The position numbers and the translations under genes were made by a program. The notes below the pieces were generated by a model that did not search any database, was not told the origin of the DNA, and worked only from the letters and a program-made list of their open reading frames with translations. Of a stretch of DNA of 64,000 nucleotides, positions 7,105 through 17,473 are shown piece by piece (within the stretch, counting starts at the first letter, position 1; the number at the start of each line of letters is the position of its first letter). Location of the stretch: the NCBI RefSeq assembly GCF_900184225.1, contig NZ_FXWZ01000002.1:788369-852368 (forward strand), in the 5' to 3' direction. Source of the stretch: Brevibacterium ihuae. GTDB taxonomy: Bacteria; Actinomycetota; Actinomycetes; Actinomycetales; Brevibacteriaceae.

Positions 7105-10100
7105 ATGAGCTCCCGCGCCCCCTCCGCCCTGGATCTGTTCCACCCGGCGACCGCCCGGTGGTTCCGCGGCGCGCTCGGGGAGCCCACGGAGGCCCAGGAC
7201 GGCGCCTGGCGCGCCCTCCGGCGCGGTGACGACACCCTGGTCATCGCCCCCACCGGGTCCGGCAAGACGCTCGCCGCATTCCTCTCCGCCCTCGATTCGC
7301 TCCTCTTCCCCCCGGCCGCTCCGGATCCGGCACCGGCCGGTGCGCCTGCGCGCAGCGTGTCGGTGCTTTACATCTCCCCGCTCAAGGCGCTCGGCACCGA
7401 TGTGCGCCGCAATCTGTCGGCCCCGCTCGTCGGCATCGAGCAGGCCGCTGCCCATGAGGGCGCGGAGAGCCGACCGGTGCGCATCGGCGTGCGCACCGGC
7501 GACACCCCGGCCGCCGAGCGGCGCCGCCTCGTCACCGACCCGCCCGACATCCTCATCACCACGCCGGAATCCCTCTTCCTCATGCTCTCCTCCGCCGCAC
7601 GGTCGAGCCTCACGGGAGTGCGGACCGTGATCATCGACGAGATCCACGCCCTCGCCGGCTCCAAGCGGGGTGCGCACCTCGCGCTCTCCCTCGCCCGCCT
7701 CGACGCCCTGGTGTCCGGCGACGAGGAGCGGAGCGCACCCCAGCGGGTCGGCCTGTCGGCGACCGTGGAGCCCGCCGAGGAGGTCGCGGCGATCCTCGGC
7801 CGCGGCGGATCCGACCTCCCGACAATCGTCCGCCCGCCGTCCGCGAAGACCTGGGACCTGAGCATCCGGGTGCCGGTCGGCGACTTCTCCGCCATCGATC
7901 CCCCGGAGGACGCCGAGGAGGACGAGGCCGTCTCCGGCACGATCTGGCCGCATGTCGAGCGCGCGGTGCTCGACCGGATCGAGGAGCACCGGTCCACGAT
8001 CGTGTTCGTCAACTCGCGCCGTCAGGCGGAGAAGCTCACCACCGCGCTCAACCGCCTCCATGCCCGCCGCGGCGCTGCCGCCGACGGCCATCCGGTCGCG
8101 GGCGATCCGGCAGGGAGCGACCCGACCGACCGATCGGAACCGGCGGGCCGGGACGCGGACGGCGATCTCGTCCGGGCCCATCACGGCTCGATGTCCAAGG
8201 AGCGGCGCATCGAGATCGAGGAGGCGCTCAAGTCCGGGACGCTGCGCTGCGTGGTGGCGACGAACTCGCTCGAGCTCGGCATCGACATGGGTGCTGTGGA
8301 CCTCGTCATCCAGATCGAGACCCCGCTGTCGGTCGCGAGCCTGCTCCAGCGCGTGGGACGGGCCGGCCACCGGGTGGGAGACGTCTCGCGCGGCATCGTC
8401 CACCCCCTCCACGCGGCCGACGCGCTGCGGGCAGCCGTCACCGTCGAGGAGGCCCTCGCCGGACGCATCGAACCCCTGCAGATCCCCCGCAACGCCCTCG
8501 ATGTCCTCGCCCAGCACACCGTGAGCGCGGCCCTCGACGGCGAGCTCGATGTCGAGGACTGGTACGCGCTGGCATGCCGTGCCCACCCCTTCGCCACCCT
8601 GCCACGGTCGGCCTTCGATGCAGTGGTCGACCTGCTCACCGGCCGCTACCCCTCGACATCGTTCTCCGATCTGCGCCCGCGCCTCGTCCTCGACCGCGAG
8701 CGCGGAGTGCTCGAGGCGCGGCCCGGCGCGCAGCGGGTGGTGGTGACCTCCGGCGGCACCATCCCCGACCGCGGCCTGTTCCCCGTGTACCTCATGACGA
8801 GTGCGGAGGACGACCAGGCCAGGCGGGTCGGCGAGCTCGACGAGGAGATGGTGTACGAATCCCGCCGCGGCGATGTGATCACGCTCGGCACGAGCGCCTG
8901 GCGCATCGAGGAGATCACCCATGACCGGGTGCAGGTGTCCCCCGCTCCCGGCCTCGCCGGGCGGATCCCGTTCTGGCGGGGCGAGGGCGCCGGCCGTCCC
9001 CTGCAGACCGGGCAGTCGATCGCCGGCTTCATGGCGAGGCACGCGGGGAGGTCCGCGGCCGAGATCATGGCCGAGTCGCCGCAGCTCGGACTCGATGAGA
9101 ACGCCGCCCGCGCGATCTCCGCGCTGCTGTCCGAGCAGCTCGAGTCCACCGGGGCGGTCCCCGGCCCCGACCGGGTGCTCGTGGAGCGGTTCCGCGATGA
9201 GCTCGGCGACTGGCGGGTGGTGCTGCACTGCCCGCTCGGGCAGCGGATCACCGGCCCGTGGGCGCTCGCGGTCCAGGCCCGGGTGGAGGAGCGCTACGGC
9301 CTCGACGGCCAGGTCATGGCGGCCGACGACGGCATCGTGCTGCGGATCCCCTACGGCGAGGAGGCTCCCGGCGCCGACCTGTTCTGGTTCACCCCGGAGG
9401 AGGCCGACCACCTCGTCCGCGAGCGCATCGGCGGCTCCGCGCTCTTCGCGTCCCGGTTCCGGGAGGCCGCCGCCCGCGCCCTGCTCCTGCCGCGCCGGAA
9501 TCCGAGCTCCCGCTCCCCGCTGTGGCAGCAGCGCAAGCAGGCCGCCCAGCTCCTCGAGGCGGCGAGCCCGCACCCGCAGTTCCCCATCATGCTCGAGGCG
9601 GCCCGCGAATGTCTCCAGGACGTCTACGATCTGCCCGCCCTCCTCGACCTGCTCGGGCGCCTCGAATCCGGGCGGGTCACCGTGCACGAGGCGGAGACGG
9701 CCGAGCCCTCCCCGCTCGCCCGGTCCCTGCTGTTCGGCTACCTCGCCCAATTCATCTACGATGCCGACGCCCCGCTCGCCGAGCGCCGCAGCGCCGCGCT
9801 CGCCCTCGACCCGGGGATGCTCGCCGAGCTGCTCGGCACCACGAGCCTCCGCGAGCTCCTCGACCCCGCGACGATCGACGCGGTGCACCGGCAGCTGCGC
9901 GGTCTCGATGAGCGGTCCCGTCTGCGCTCCCCCGAGCACCTCGCCGATGCCCTGCGTCGCCTCGGACCCCTCTCACGGGAGGAGATCGCGCAGCGGTGCG
10001 CGGACGACGGCGGCGTCACGGCCGACGCGCTCGCCGATGCGCTCGTCGACCGGCATCGCGCGATCCGGCTGCGGATCGCGGGCACCGAGCGGGTGGCGAT

Positions 10101-11946
10101 CATCGAGGACGTCGCGCTCCTGCGCGACGGGCTCGGGGTGAGCCTGCCGCCGGGCCTCCCGGGTTCCCTCCTCGAGCCCGTCCCGCAAGCCGCCGAGCAG
10201 GTGGTGACCCGGTGGGCCCGGACCCGCGGCCCGTTCACCGGCACGCAGATGGCCGAGGACCTGGGCCTCGCCCCCTCCCTCGCCGAGCTCCTGCTCGAAC
10301 GGATCGCCGCCGCCGGAGAGCTCCGACAGGGGGAGTTCATCCCGGGTCGGACCGGACAGGAGTGGGTGAGTCCCGAGGTGCTCACCCGGATCCGCCGCGC
10401 GAGCCTCGCGGCCACCCGGGCGGAGATCACCCCGGCCGAGGGCGCGGCCTACGCGGTGCTGCTCTCCCGCTGGCAGCAGGTCGACGGGGCACCTCTGCGC
10501 GGGGAGGACGGCGTGCTCACCGTGCTCGACCAGCTCGCAGGCGTGACCCTGCCGCTGTCGGTCTGGGAGTCGCAGGTGCTGCCGGCCCGCGTGCGGGACT
10601 ACCAGCCGGCGCTGCTCGACCGGCTGCTCCAGTCCGGCGAGGTGCAGTGGACCGCGCACGGCCGGCTCGGCACCCGCGATGCGCAGATCCGCCTCCACCT
10701 CACGGACTCGCTGCCGCTCAGCCTCGATGCCGACCGGCTCGCCGAGAGCGCCGGCGAGCTCCCCGAGGGAGGCCTGGCCGCGCGCAGCCTCGCACTGCTC
10801 CGCAGCACCCCGGGAGCCCTCCGCTTCTCCGAGATCCTCTCCGGCCTCGGCGCGCACGAGGGCGACGCCGTCACCGGTCCCGACCTCGCCGCCGCCCTCA
10901 CCGAGCTCGCCCACGCGGCTCTCGTGACCTGCGACGCCTTAGCACTCCCCCGCGAATGGCTCCGGGGAGCGCCCGGCGGCGGCGCGCACAACGCGCGGTC
11001 GGGCGGGGTGTCAGCGCGCCGGCGTTCGCGTCCGGGCCGGCGCGGGGCGGCCCGGCTGTCCGCTGCGCTGCGGAGCGGGGGTCTCGCCGGCTCCGGCGGC
11101 ATCGGCGACCGGTTCGTCGCGCACGGCGCCGGGCCATTGAGCGCGGAGCCGGGCTGGACCGGGGTCGGCATCGGCGCGGGCCGCTGGTCCGCGGTGTCCG
11201 TGGCACCCCTCGAGCCCACCGCGCGCTCGGTGGCTCTCTCCGGCCTGCTGCTCGACCGCCACGCGGTGCTCACCCGGGGTGCCCTCACCGTCGAGGACAT
11301 CCCCGGTGCGTTCTCCGCGGTGTACCGGACCCTGCGGGCGATGGAAGAGGCCGGCGATGCGCGGAGAGGATACTTCATCGATGGCCTGGGAGCCTCCCAG
11401 TTCGCCGCGACCGAGGCGATCGACCGGCTGCGGGGCGCCGAGCGCGAGCTGCGCGATCCGCGCCGCTCCCCCGTCACGGCGGTGCTCGCCGCCACCGACC
11501 CGGCGAATCCCTACGGTGCCGCCCTGCTCTGGCCTCCGGTGCCGGGGACGGAACACCCGCCCGCCGACGACGGCGCCGCCGGCGGGACCGGGGAACGCGA
11601 GGGCGACCGGAGTCGGACGCTCCCCCGGCCGGCACGCCGGGCCGGCGCCCTCGTCGTCCTCATCGACGGCGCCCCCGCGGCGTTCAGCGACGCCGGCGGC
11701 CGGAGTCTGCTGTGGTGGGCCGACGGCGAGCGCACCGAGCTCGCCGCCCGGCTCATCGTCGAGGCCGTCGGCGCGCGGAGCATGCTCCCCCTGCTGTCGA
11801 TCGAGCGGATCAACGGTGAGGGCCTGGCGGCCCCCGGGGTCGCGCACGTGATCGCCGCGCTGCGGGACGCGGGCGCCTACCGCTCCCCGAAGGCGGTGCG
11901 CGTGCGCGCCGGGGACCTCGCACGGACCGGAGGCCGAGGTGCCTGA
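7105..11946 (+). CDS. lhr: Lhr-type ATP-dependent DNA helicase
   Basis: A long superfamily-2 helicase (1613 residues) of the Lhr family involved in DNA repair. Walker A is A48-PTGSGKT-55, the DExH box is D178-E-I-H181, and motif VI is QRVGRAGHRVGD. A helicase core of about 850 residues (Lhr-core with winged helix) is followed by the long C-terminal region typical of full-length Lhr. Between about residues 1290 and 1340 there is a Gly/Ala/Arg-rich linker that is unlike the rest. -10 CACAAT ends 6 nt before ATG 7105, so the mRNA may be leaderless. The nei start overlaps its stop by 8 nt; lhr-nei is the same gene pair as in mycobacteria. Confidence 0.93.
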   Translation: MSSRAPSALDLFHPATARWFRGALGEPTEAQDGAWRALRRGDDTLVIAPTGSGKTLAAFLSALDSLLFPPAAPDPAPAGAPARSVSVLYISPLKALGTDVRRNLSAPLVGIEQAAAHEGAESRPVRIGVRTGDTPAAERRRLVTDPPDILITTPESLFLMLSSAARSSLTGVRTVIIDEIHALAGSKRGAHLALSLARLDALVSGDEERSAPQRVGLSATVEPAEEVAAILGRGGSDLPTIVRPPSAKTWDLSIRVPVGDFSAIDPPEDAEEDEAVSGTIWPHVERAVLDRIEEHRSTIVFVNSRRQAEKLTTALNRLHARRGAAADGHPVAGDPAGSDPTDRSEPAGRDADGDLVRAHHGSMSKERRIEIEEALKSGTLRCVVATNSLELGIDMGAVDLVIQIETPLSVASLLQRVGRAGHRVGDVSRGIVHPLHAADALRAAVTVEEALAGRIEPLQIPRNALDVLAQHTVSAALDGELDVEDWYALACRAHPFATLPRSAFDAVVDLLTGRYPSTSFSDLRPRLVLDRERGVLEARPGAQRVVVTSGGTIPDRGLFPVYLMTSAEDDQARRVGELDEEMVYESRRGDVITLGTSAWRIEEITHDRVQVSPAPGLAGRIPFWRGEGAGRPLQTGQSIAGFMARHAGRSAAEIMAESPQLGLDENAARAISALLSEQLESTGAVPGPDRVLVERFRDELGDWRVVLHCPLGQRITGPWALAVQARVEERYGLDGQVMAADDGIVLRIPYGEEAPGADLFWFTPEEADHLVRERIGGSALFASRFREAAARALLLPRRNPSSRSPLWQQRKQAAQLLEAASPHPQFPIMLEAARECLQDVYDLPALLDLLGRLESGRVTVHEAETAEPSPLARSLLFGYLAQFIYDADAPLAERRSAALALDPGMLAELLGTTSLRELLDPATIDAVHRQLRGLDERSRLRSPEHLADALRRLGPLSREEIAQRCADDGGVTADALADALVDRHRAIRLRIAGTERVAIIEDVALLRDGLGVSLPPGLPGSLLEPVPQAAEQVVTRWARTRGPFTGTQMAEDLGLAPSLAELLLERIAAAGELRQGEFIPGRTGQEWVSPEVLTRIRRASLAATRAEITPAEGAAYAVLLSRWQQVDGAPLRGEDGVLTVLDQLAGVTLPLSVWESQVLPARVRDYQPALLDRLLQSGEVQWTAHGRLGTRDAQIRLHLTDSLPLSLDADRLAESAGELPEGGLAARSLALLRSTPGALRFSEILSGLGAHEGDAVTGPDLAAALTELAHAALVTCDALALPREWLRGAPGGGAHNARSGGVSARRRSRPGRRGAARLSAALRSGGLAGSGGIGDRFVAHGAGPLSAEPGWTGVGIGAGRWSAVSVAPLEPTARSVALSGLLLDRHAVLTRGALTVEDIPGAFSAVYRTLRAMEEAGDARRGYFIDGLGASQFAATEAIDRLRGAERELRDPRRSPVTAVLAATDPANPYGAALLWPPVPGTEHPPADDGAAGGTGEREGDRSRTLPRPARRAGALVVLIDGAPAAFSDAGGRSLLWWADGERTELAARLIVEAVGARSMLPLLSIERINGEGLAAPGVAHVIAALRDAGAYRSPKAVRVRAGDLARTGGRGA

Positions 11947-12841
11947 AGGTGACACGGTCTTCCGGCAGTGCGCGGTGCTCCACGCCGCGCTCGCCGGTGC
12001 GCGCCTGTCCCGCGGCGAGCTGCGCGTGCCCCGCCACGGTGCGGTGGACCTCGGCGGCTGGGAGGTGCTCGAGGTGCGGCCGCGCGGGAAGCACGTGCTC
12101 ATCCGCATGCGCGGACCCGCACCGGAGCGTCGCCTGCTCACCCTGCACTCGCACCTGGTCATGGACGGGACCTGGCGCGTGCGCAGCGACGGCCGCCTGC
12201 GCTCGCCGCGCGACGAGGGGCGCGCCGACGCCCGGGGCAAGGCGCCGCACACGGCGCGCATCATCCTCGAGGGCGTCCGTCCCGATGGCCGCGCGGTGAG
12301 CGCCTCCGGACTCGATGTGCAGCAGGTGCGGCTCGTGCCCACCGGCCGGGAGTCCGAGCTCGTGGGGCACCTCGGTCCGGACCTGCTCGATCCGGACTGG
12401 CGACCCGAGCACACCGCGCGGGCGGCGGCGAACCTCGAGGAGGCGGGCCGGCGCGCGCTCGGCATCGCGCTGCTCGATCAGCGGATCATGGCGGGCATCG
12501 GCAACGTCTACCGCTCGGAGATCTGCTTCCTCGAGCGGCTGCATCCCCGCGCACCGGTGTCGGCGCTGCCCGACCCGGCGGCGACGGTCGAGCTCGCCCG
12601 CCGGCTGCTGCGGATCAACCGGGACCGGACGCGGCGGACGACCACCGGCGGGGCGCTCGGTCGCGAGGGCGGCCTGTGGACCTACGGCAGACTCGGCCGG
12701 CCGTGCCGACGCTGCGGGACCCGCATCGTCCGCGAGTACCTCGGCGATCCGCTCCGCGCCGACCACGGCGAGCGCTCGGTGTACCTCTGCCCGCGATGTC
12801 AGGCGCTGCCGGACGAGGCGTTCGTGCAGAGCGTGTCATAA
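11939..12841 (+). CDS. nei: Fpg/Nei-family DNA glycosylase (endonuclease VIII-like)
   Basis: A protein of 300 residues that starts (V/M)PEGDTV, giving the catalytic Pro2 and Glu3 of the Fpg/Nei fold after Met removal. PEGDTV rather than PELPEV favours the Nei class, which removes oxidised pyrimidines. The H2TH region (LLDQRIMAGIGNVYRSEICFL-like, near residues 180-200) and a C-terminal zinc finger (CRRCGT ... YLCPRCQ) are intact. GTG 11939 is fixed by the conserved N-terminus and overlaps the lhr stop by 8 nt, so expression is coupled to lhr. Confidence 0.93.
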   Translation: MPEGDTVFRQCAVLHAALAGARLSRGELRVPRHGAVDLGGWEVLEVRPRGKHVLIRMRGPAPERRLLTLHSHLVMDGTWRVRSDGRLRSPRDEGRADARGKAPHTARIILEGVRPDGRAVSASGLDVQQVRLVPTGRESELVGHLGPDLLDPDWRPEHTARAAANLEEAGRRALGIALLDQRIMAGIGNVYRSEICFLERLHPRAPVSALPDPAATVELARRLLRINRDRTRRTTTGGALGREGGLWTYGRLGRPCRRCGTRIVREYLGDPLRADHGERSVYLCPRCQALPDEAFVQSVS

Positions 12842-12875
12842 GCGCGTCATCGGCCCTGCAACGCGGGTGAATGAC

Positions 12876-12913
12876 GAAGGCCCCTCACCTGTTTGACCAG
12901 GTGAGGGGCCTTC
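12876..12913. terminator. Strong bidirectional hairpin terminator
   Basis: A perfect 16-bp stem (12876-12891 with 12898-12913) with a 6-nt loop TTTGAC. It lies between nei (+) and the tRNA gene (-), which it also terminates. Confidence 0.88.
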
Positions 12914-12918
12914 TCTCG

Positions 12919-12992
12919 TGGCGGGGGGAGGATTTGAACCTCCGACCTCCGGGTTATGAGCCCGGCGAGCTACCGAACTGCTCCACCCCGCG
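12919..12992 (-). tRNA. Initiator tRNA-fMet (CAT)
   Basis: A cloverleaf is readable on the minus strand: acceptor CGCGGGG, D-arm GAGC/GCTC, anticodon arm CCGGG-CTCATAA-CCCGG, T-arm GGAGG-TTCAAAT-CCTCC. Two initiator traits are present: no Watson-Crick pair at 1-72 (C1 opposite C72) and three consecutive G:C pairs at the base of the anticodon stem. CCA is not encoded. Confidence 0.96.
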
Positions 12993-13106
12993 ATGCGCTC
13001 TCAACTATACGTGAACGCAGGGTGGCCACCAAATCGACGGCAGGTGATCTGGCTCACCGCAGAACCGGCGGGGCGACCGGCCGGAATCCCTCGCGGGACG
13101 ACCGGA

Positions 13107-16097
13107 TCAGCCCTCCCCGCCCTCGGACGGAGCCGCGTCCTCGCCCTCGGCGGGGGCCTCCTCACCGGCGGCTCCCTCCTCGGCCTCGATCGCCTGCTCG
13201 AGCGCCTGGCGGAGCCGCTCCTGCGCTTCGCCGTAGGCGGCGAAGTCGCCGTCCTGGAGGGCGCGGTCGGCGTCCTCCATGGCGTTCCGGGCATCCTCGA
13301 GCGCCTGCTGCACCGACTCGTCGGGCTGGTCGGCGCCGGCGTCACCGGCACCGCCGGCCTCCCCGTCCTCGGTCGGCTGACCGGCCTGTCCGGCGTCACC
13401 GGCCTGCACGCCGGAGTCGCCGCCGAACACCTGGTCGAGCGCCTCGTCGAGGGTCGGCGCGAAGCCGATCTCCTCACCGAAGGCCACGAGCACGCGCTGG
13501 AGCACCGGGTACGAGGTCTCGCCCGCCGAGCGGACGTAGACCGGCTGCACGTAGAGCAGGCCGCCGGCCACCGGCAGGGTGAGCAGGTTGCCGTTCTGCA
13601 CCTCGGACTCGCCCTGCCGCAGCAGGTTGAGGCTCGTCTGCACCTCGGGCTCGGTGTTGAAGTTGTTCTGCGCCTGGCCCGGACCGGGGAACGTCGTGTT
13701 CCGCGGCAGCTGGAGGAGCCGGAGCTTGCCGTACTCCTCGCTCGGCACGCCCTCCTCGGATCCGGCGTCCGCGGACGCCGCGAGGAAGCCGGTGAGGTTG
13801 TTGCGCGTCTGCCCGTTCGACTGCCGCGGGATGAACGACGACGTCAGCGAGAACGACGGCGTCTCCTGCGTCGGCATCCGCAGCGTGAGGTAGTACGGCG
13901 GCTGCACGAGCTCACGCTCGGCGTTGACCGTCGGGTCGAGCGGCTGCGTCCAGAAGTCCTGGCCGGTGTAGAACGAGTTCGCATCCTCGACGTGGTACTG
14001 CGTGAGCAGCGAGCGCTGCACCTTGAAGAGGTCCTCGGGATAGCGCACGTGGCTCATGAGGTCGGCGCTCATCGCCGACACCGGCTGCACGAGATCCGGG
14101 AAGATCTTCATCCACGACTGGAGGACCGGGTCCTCGTCGTCCCACGCGTAGAGGTCCACCGAGCCGTCGAACGCGTCGACGGTGACCTTGACCGAGTTGC
14201 GGATGTAGTTGACCTGCTGGGGCGGGAGCGCCTGGGTCGTGCCCGCGCGCTCGGTGTTCGAGTCCTGCGTCGCCTCCTGGAGGACCTGCGGCGTCGAGTA
14301 CGGGTACTCCGGCGAGGTGGTGTACGCGTCGAGGATCCACTGGATCCTCCCGTCGATGACCGCCGGGTAGGGATCGCCGTCGACCTCGAGGAAGGGGGCG
14401 ACGCGCTGCACCCGCTCGCGCGGATTGCGCTCGTAGAGGATCTGCGACTCCGCGTTGAGCGCATCGGAGAGGACGATCTGCTCGTCCTGGAACTTGATCG
14501 CGTAGAGGAGCTGGTGGAAGAACGACCCCACAGCGGGTCCGCCGTCGCCGGCGAAGGTGTTGTACACCTGGGCCGAGCCGTCCTCCCCGTCGGCCGGGTA
14601 GTCGATCTCGCGCGGCTCCGCGCCCTCCGGCGCACCGACGATCGAATAGCGCGGGGAGCGCTCCCCGAAGTAGATCCGCGGCTCGTACTCGCCGAGCTCG
14701 CCGGTGGGCGGGATGTTCGCCTCGAGGAACGCCGGCTGGCCGTCGTTGCCCTGGCGGTTGCCGTAGGCGGCGACGACGCCGAACCCGTGGGTGTAGACGA
14801 CCGCCTGGTTGAGCCAGGAGGAATCCGCCTGCGACCCCGGGTTGAGCTCGCGGAGTGCGATCACGGTGTCCTGCATCTGGCCGTCGATCTCATAGCGGTC
14901 GACGTCGAGCTGCTCGGGGAACCCGTAGAAGGGCCGCTGCTGCTGGAGCTGGCGGAAGGTGTCGGACACGAGGTTGGGATCGAGGAGGCGGACCGAGGCC
15001 GCGGTCTCGGCATCCGCGCGGAGAGCACCGGGCTCTCCCTCGACGGTCGGGGTGTACGGGATGACCTCGACCTCGCTGATCCCGTAGGCGTGCCGGGTGG
15101 CGTCGATGTTGCGCTGGATGTACTCGTTCTCGAGGCTCTGCTCCGAGGGCTGGACCTGGAACTGCTGCACCGTCGCCGGCAGGCCGATGATCGCGATGCC
15201 GCCGAGCACGATGAGCACGATGACCGACACGATCGACAGCTTCCAGACGTTCGCGAAGGCGTTGGCGGCGAACAGCGCGGCCACCGCCACGGTCGCGATC
15301 GCGACGATGAGCATCGCCGGCAGGGTGATGTTGTCCCCGGTGTAGGTCGCGCCGGTGACGATCCCCGCAGTGTTCGTGAGGTTCTCGTACCGGAGGATGA
15401 AGAGGCGCCCGGCCTGGACGAGCAGGAGCAGCGCGGCGGTCACGGCGAGCTGCACGCGGGCGGTCTTCGTCAGGTGGAGACCGCGCTCCTCCCCCGGCCG
15501 GATCCCGCCGAACAGGTAGTGCGCGACGACCGAGGCGATGAAGGCGAGCAGCGTGACCATGCCGATGAAGTCGAGTGCGACCCGCACCATCGGGAGGATG
15601 AAGACGTAGAAGGACACGTCGTGCCCGAACTGCGGGTCGGCGGTGCCGAACGCGGTGGGGTTGAGCACGAGGAGCGCCTGCTGCCAGGCCGCGGACAGCG
15701 CGACCCCACCGAGCAGGCCGAGCACCGCCGGCAGCGCCAGGGTCATGGCGCGCCGCAGCGGCTCCACCGCCTCGCGATAGCGGTCGAGGTTCTCCTGGCG
15801 CGGGGTGACCGGGGCGTACACCGGGCGGTTGCGGTGGGCGATGCGCAGGCAGAACCACACCGGGACCGCCATGACGAGGAAGCCGATGACGAACAGCACC
15901 GCCTTGGCGATCCATTCCGTCGCGTAGACCGAGAGCACGCCGAGCTGGTCGAACCACAGCACCTCGGTGTAGACCTGCGCGAAGATGACGAACAGCACGA
16001 GCAGCACCGCGACGGCGATGATCGTGAGCACGAGGGGCGAGGGCTTCTTCGGCGTGCGGCCGGCCGTCCGGCCTCCGGGTGGGGCGGCGAAGGTCAC
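13107..16097 (-). CDS. UPF0182-family integral membrane protein
   Basis: A protein of 996 residues, usual for the family. The N-terminal third (about 20-330) has seven or so hydrophobic segments, starting with PLVLTIIAVAVLLVLFVIFA. It is followed by a large, probably extracytoplasmic domain (EVIPYTPTVEGEPGALRAD ... LPRNTTFPGPGQAQNNFN) and an acidic, Gly/Ala-rich tail with coiled-coil character (about 895-996). Function is unknown. GTG 16097 has an AAAGGA site. It lies 28 nt after the PDZ protease gene on the same strand, the same pair as Rv3193c-Rv3194c in M. tuberculosis. Confidence 0.93.
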   Translation of the reverse strand: MTFAAPPGGRTAGRTPKKPSPLVLTIIAVAVLLVLFVIFAQVYTEVLWFDQLGVLSVYATEWIAKAVLFVIGFLVMAVPVWFCLRIAHRNRPVYAPVTPRQENLDRYREAVEPLRRAMTLALPAVLGLLGGVALSAAWQQALLVLNPTAFGTADPQFGHDVSFYVFILPMVRVALDFIGMVTLLAFIASVVAHYLFGGIRPGEERGLHLTKTARVQLAVTAALLLLVQAGRLFILRYENLTNTAGIVTGATYTGDNITLPAMLIVAIATVAVAALFAANAFANVWKLSIVSVIVLIVLGGIAIIGLPATVQQFQVQPSEQSLENEYIQRNIDATRHAYGISEVEVIPYTPTVEGEPGALRADAETAASVRLLDPNLVSDTFRQLQQQRPFYGFPEQLDVDRYEIDGQMQDTVIALRELNPGSQADSSWLNQAVVYTHGFGVVAAYGNRQGNDGQPAFLEANIPPTGELGEYEPRIYFGERSPRYSIVGAPEGAEPREIDYPADGEDGSAQVYNTFAGDGGPAVGSFFHQLLYAIKFQDEQIVLSDALNAESQILYERNPRERVQRVAPFLEVDGDPYPAVIDGRIQWILDAYTTSPEYPYSTPQVLQEATQDSNTERAGTTQALPPQQVNYIRNSVKVTVDAFDGSVDLYAWDDEDPVLQSWMKIFPDLVQPVSAMSADLMSHVRYPEDLFKVQRSLLTQYHVEDANSFYTGQDFWTQPLDPTVNAERELVQPPYYLTLRMPTQETPSFSLTSSFIPRQSNGQTRNNLTGFLAASADAGSEEGVPSEEYGKLRLLQLPRNTTFPGPGQAQNNFNTEPEVQTSLNLLRQGESEVQNGNLLTLPVAGGLLYVQPVYVRSAGETSYPVLQRVLVAFGEEIGFAPTLDEALDQVFGGDSGVQAGDAGQAGQPTEDGEAGGAGDAGADQPDESVQQALEDARNAMEDADRALQDGDFAAYGEAQERLRQALEQAIEAEEGAAGEEAPAEGEDAAPSEGGEG

Positions 16098-16125
16098 GCG
16101 TGTCCTTTCATAGCGGTGGTGGACA

Positions 16126-17232
16126 TCATCGGGTCGTCGCGTCCTCGCAGGACGGCAGGTCCCCGGTGCGGTCCGCGGCGATGTCCTCGACCGCGGTGTG
16201 GGCTTGGGAGAGGGTGTCGATGCGCACGATGGTCATCCGGTCGGCGCCGCGGGCGCCGAGCACCTCGGCGCAGTTGTCGGCCGGCGAGAGGAAGAACTCG
16301 GCCCCGGATTCGGCGGCGGCGGACACCTTCTGGCGCGCGCCGCCGATCGGCGAGACCTCGCCGGCCGGCGTGATCGCCCCGGTGCCGGCGATCGCCCGGT
16401 CCCCGGTGAGATCGCCGGGCGTGAGCTCGTCGATGATCGCGAGGGCGAAGATCGTGCCGGCCGAGGGGCCGCCGATCCCGTCGACGTTGAACGTCACGTC
16501 GAAGGGGAAGTCGAAGTCCTGGACCATGGAGATGCCGATCATCGGCTGCCCGTGCGTCTCCGCGGGGACGACCTCGACCTCGAGGGGCTCGCCGCCCCGC
16601 TCGAGACCGAGGACCACGGATTCCGCGGACCGCACGGTCTCCCCGACCGTCTGCGCGGCGGTCTCGTCGCCGCCGAGGTCCGTGCCGTTGACGGCGGTGA
16701 TGACGTCACCGGGCTCCACCCGGCCGTCCGCGGGCGAACCGGCGACGACCTCGGAGACGGCGATGACGGTCCGGTAGTCGATGTCGAGCTCGCCGAGCGC
16801 GGCGGCCGTCGCGGTGTCCTGCGAGGAGGCCATCTCCGCCTCGTTCTGCCCGGTGACGTCGTCGCGCGTGGTGGTGAGGGGGTAGTAGGCCTCGGTCGGG
16901 ACGACGGTGTCCTCCGCGGAGACGACGGAGCGCAGCACCTGCGAGGCGTTGAGGTCGCGGCCGGGTCCGCCGGCGACGGCCACGGTGAGGAGGTCGAGCC
17001 TGCCCTCGGCCTCGTAGGTCTCAGTGCCGGTGATGGTGATGAGGTCCTCGCCCTCGACGGGAGCGAGCGTGTTGACCACGGGCCCGGGCATCTGGATGAG
17101 GTACGGAACCGGCACGAGCGCGGCGACGAGGACGAGCGCGTAGGTGAGGATCCCGGACACGACGGCTCCGTCGGCCCGCTTCCGGCGCGGCTTCCCGGGT
17201 GCCTCGGGGCCGGACACGGCAGGCTCAGTCAC
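16126..17232 (-). CDS. Membrane-anchored PDZ/Lon-like serine protease (YlbL type)
   Basis: A protein of 368 residues read from GTG 17232 (AAAGGAA site upstream). Order: short cytoplasmic basic N-terminus, one transmembrane helix (about 24-44), a PDZ domain (about 155-230: VVAGSPADGRVEPGDVITAVNG), then a Lon-type S16 protease domain with the catalytic Ser257 in GGPSAGT and Lys302 in RQKVSAA, spaced as expected for a Ser-Lys dyad. It probably acts outside the membrane in quality control. The open frame extends to 17295, but those codons have no plausible start signal. Confidence 0.9.
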   Translation of the reverse strand: MTEPAVSGPEAPGKPRRKRADGAVVSGILTYALVLVAALVPVPYLIQMPGPVVNTLAPVEGEDLITITGTETYEAEGRLDLLTVAVAGGPGRDLNASQVLRSVVSAEDTVVPTEAYYPLTTTRDDVTGQNEAEMASSQDTATAAALGELDIDYRTVIAVSEVVAGSPADGRVEPGDVITAVNGTDLGGDETAAQTVGETVRSAESVVLGLERGGEPLEVEVVPAETHGQPMIGISMVQDFDFPFDVTFNVDGIGGPSAGTIFALAIIDELTPGDLTGDRAIAGTGAITPAGEVSPIGGARQKVSAAAESGAEFFLSPADNCAEVLGARGADRMTIVRIDTLSQAHTAVEDIAADRTGDLPSCEDATTR

Positions 17233-17473
17233 GCAGGGGTTCCTTTCGGGTTCGGCTCTAGAGCAGTGTAGAGCACCCCGATCACGGCGGCCCAATCGCG
17301 ACCGGCCCCGCGCACTGCCCGGGACCGCGGGCCGGCAGGACGTCCCGGGAGCCGACTCAGCGGACAGCGAACACCGGCGATTCGCGAGCGCGGTTCGGAA
17401 GGTTCGATCAGCTTCCCTCGTTAGGCTTCACAGCAAGAGATTCGACCCACCCGTCAGCGACCGAGGGAACGGC

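Noticed and set aside
6322..9939. Minus-strand open frame of about 1200 codons that runs from yceI across lhr
   Set aside because: Only its last 183 codons are yceI. The rest is the antisense shadow of lhr, caused by GC-rich third positions that suppress stop codons.
12993..16373. Plus-strand frame of 1126 codons opposite UPF0182
   Set aside because: Its composition is Arg/Glu/Val-rich without any domain, while the minus strand encodes a complete UPF0182 protein with its own start signals.
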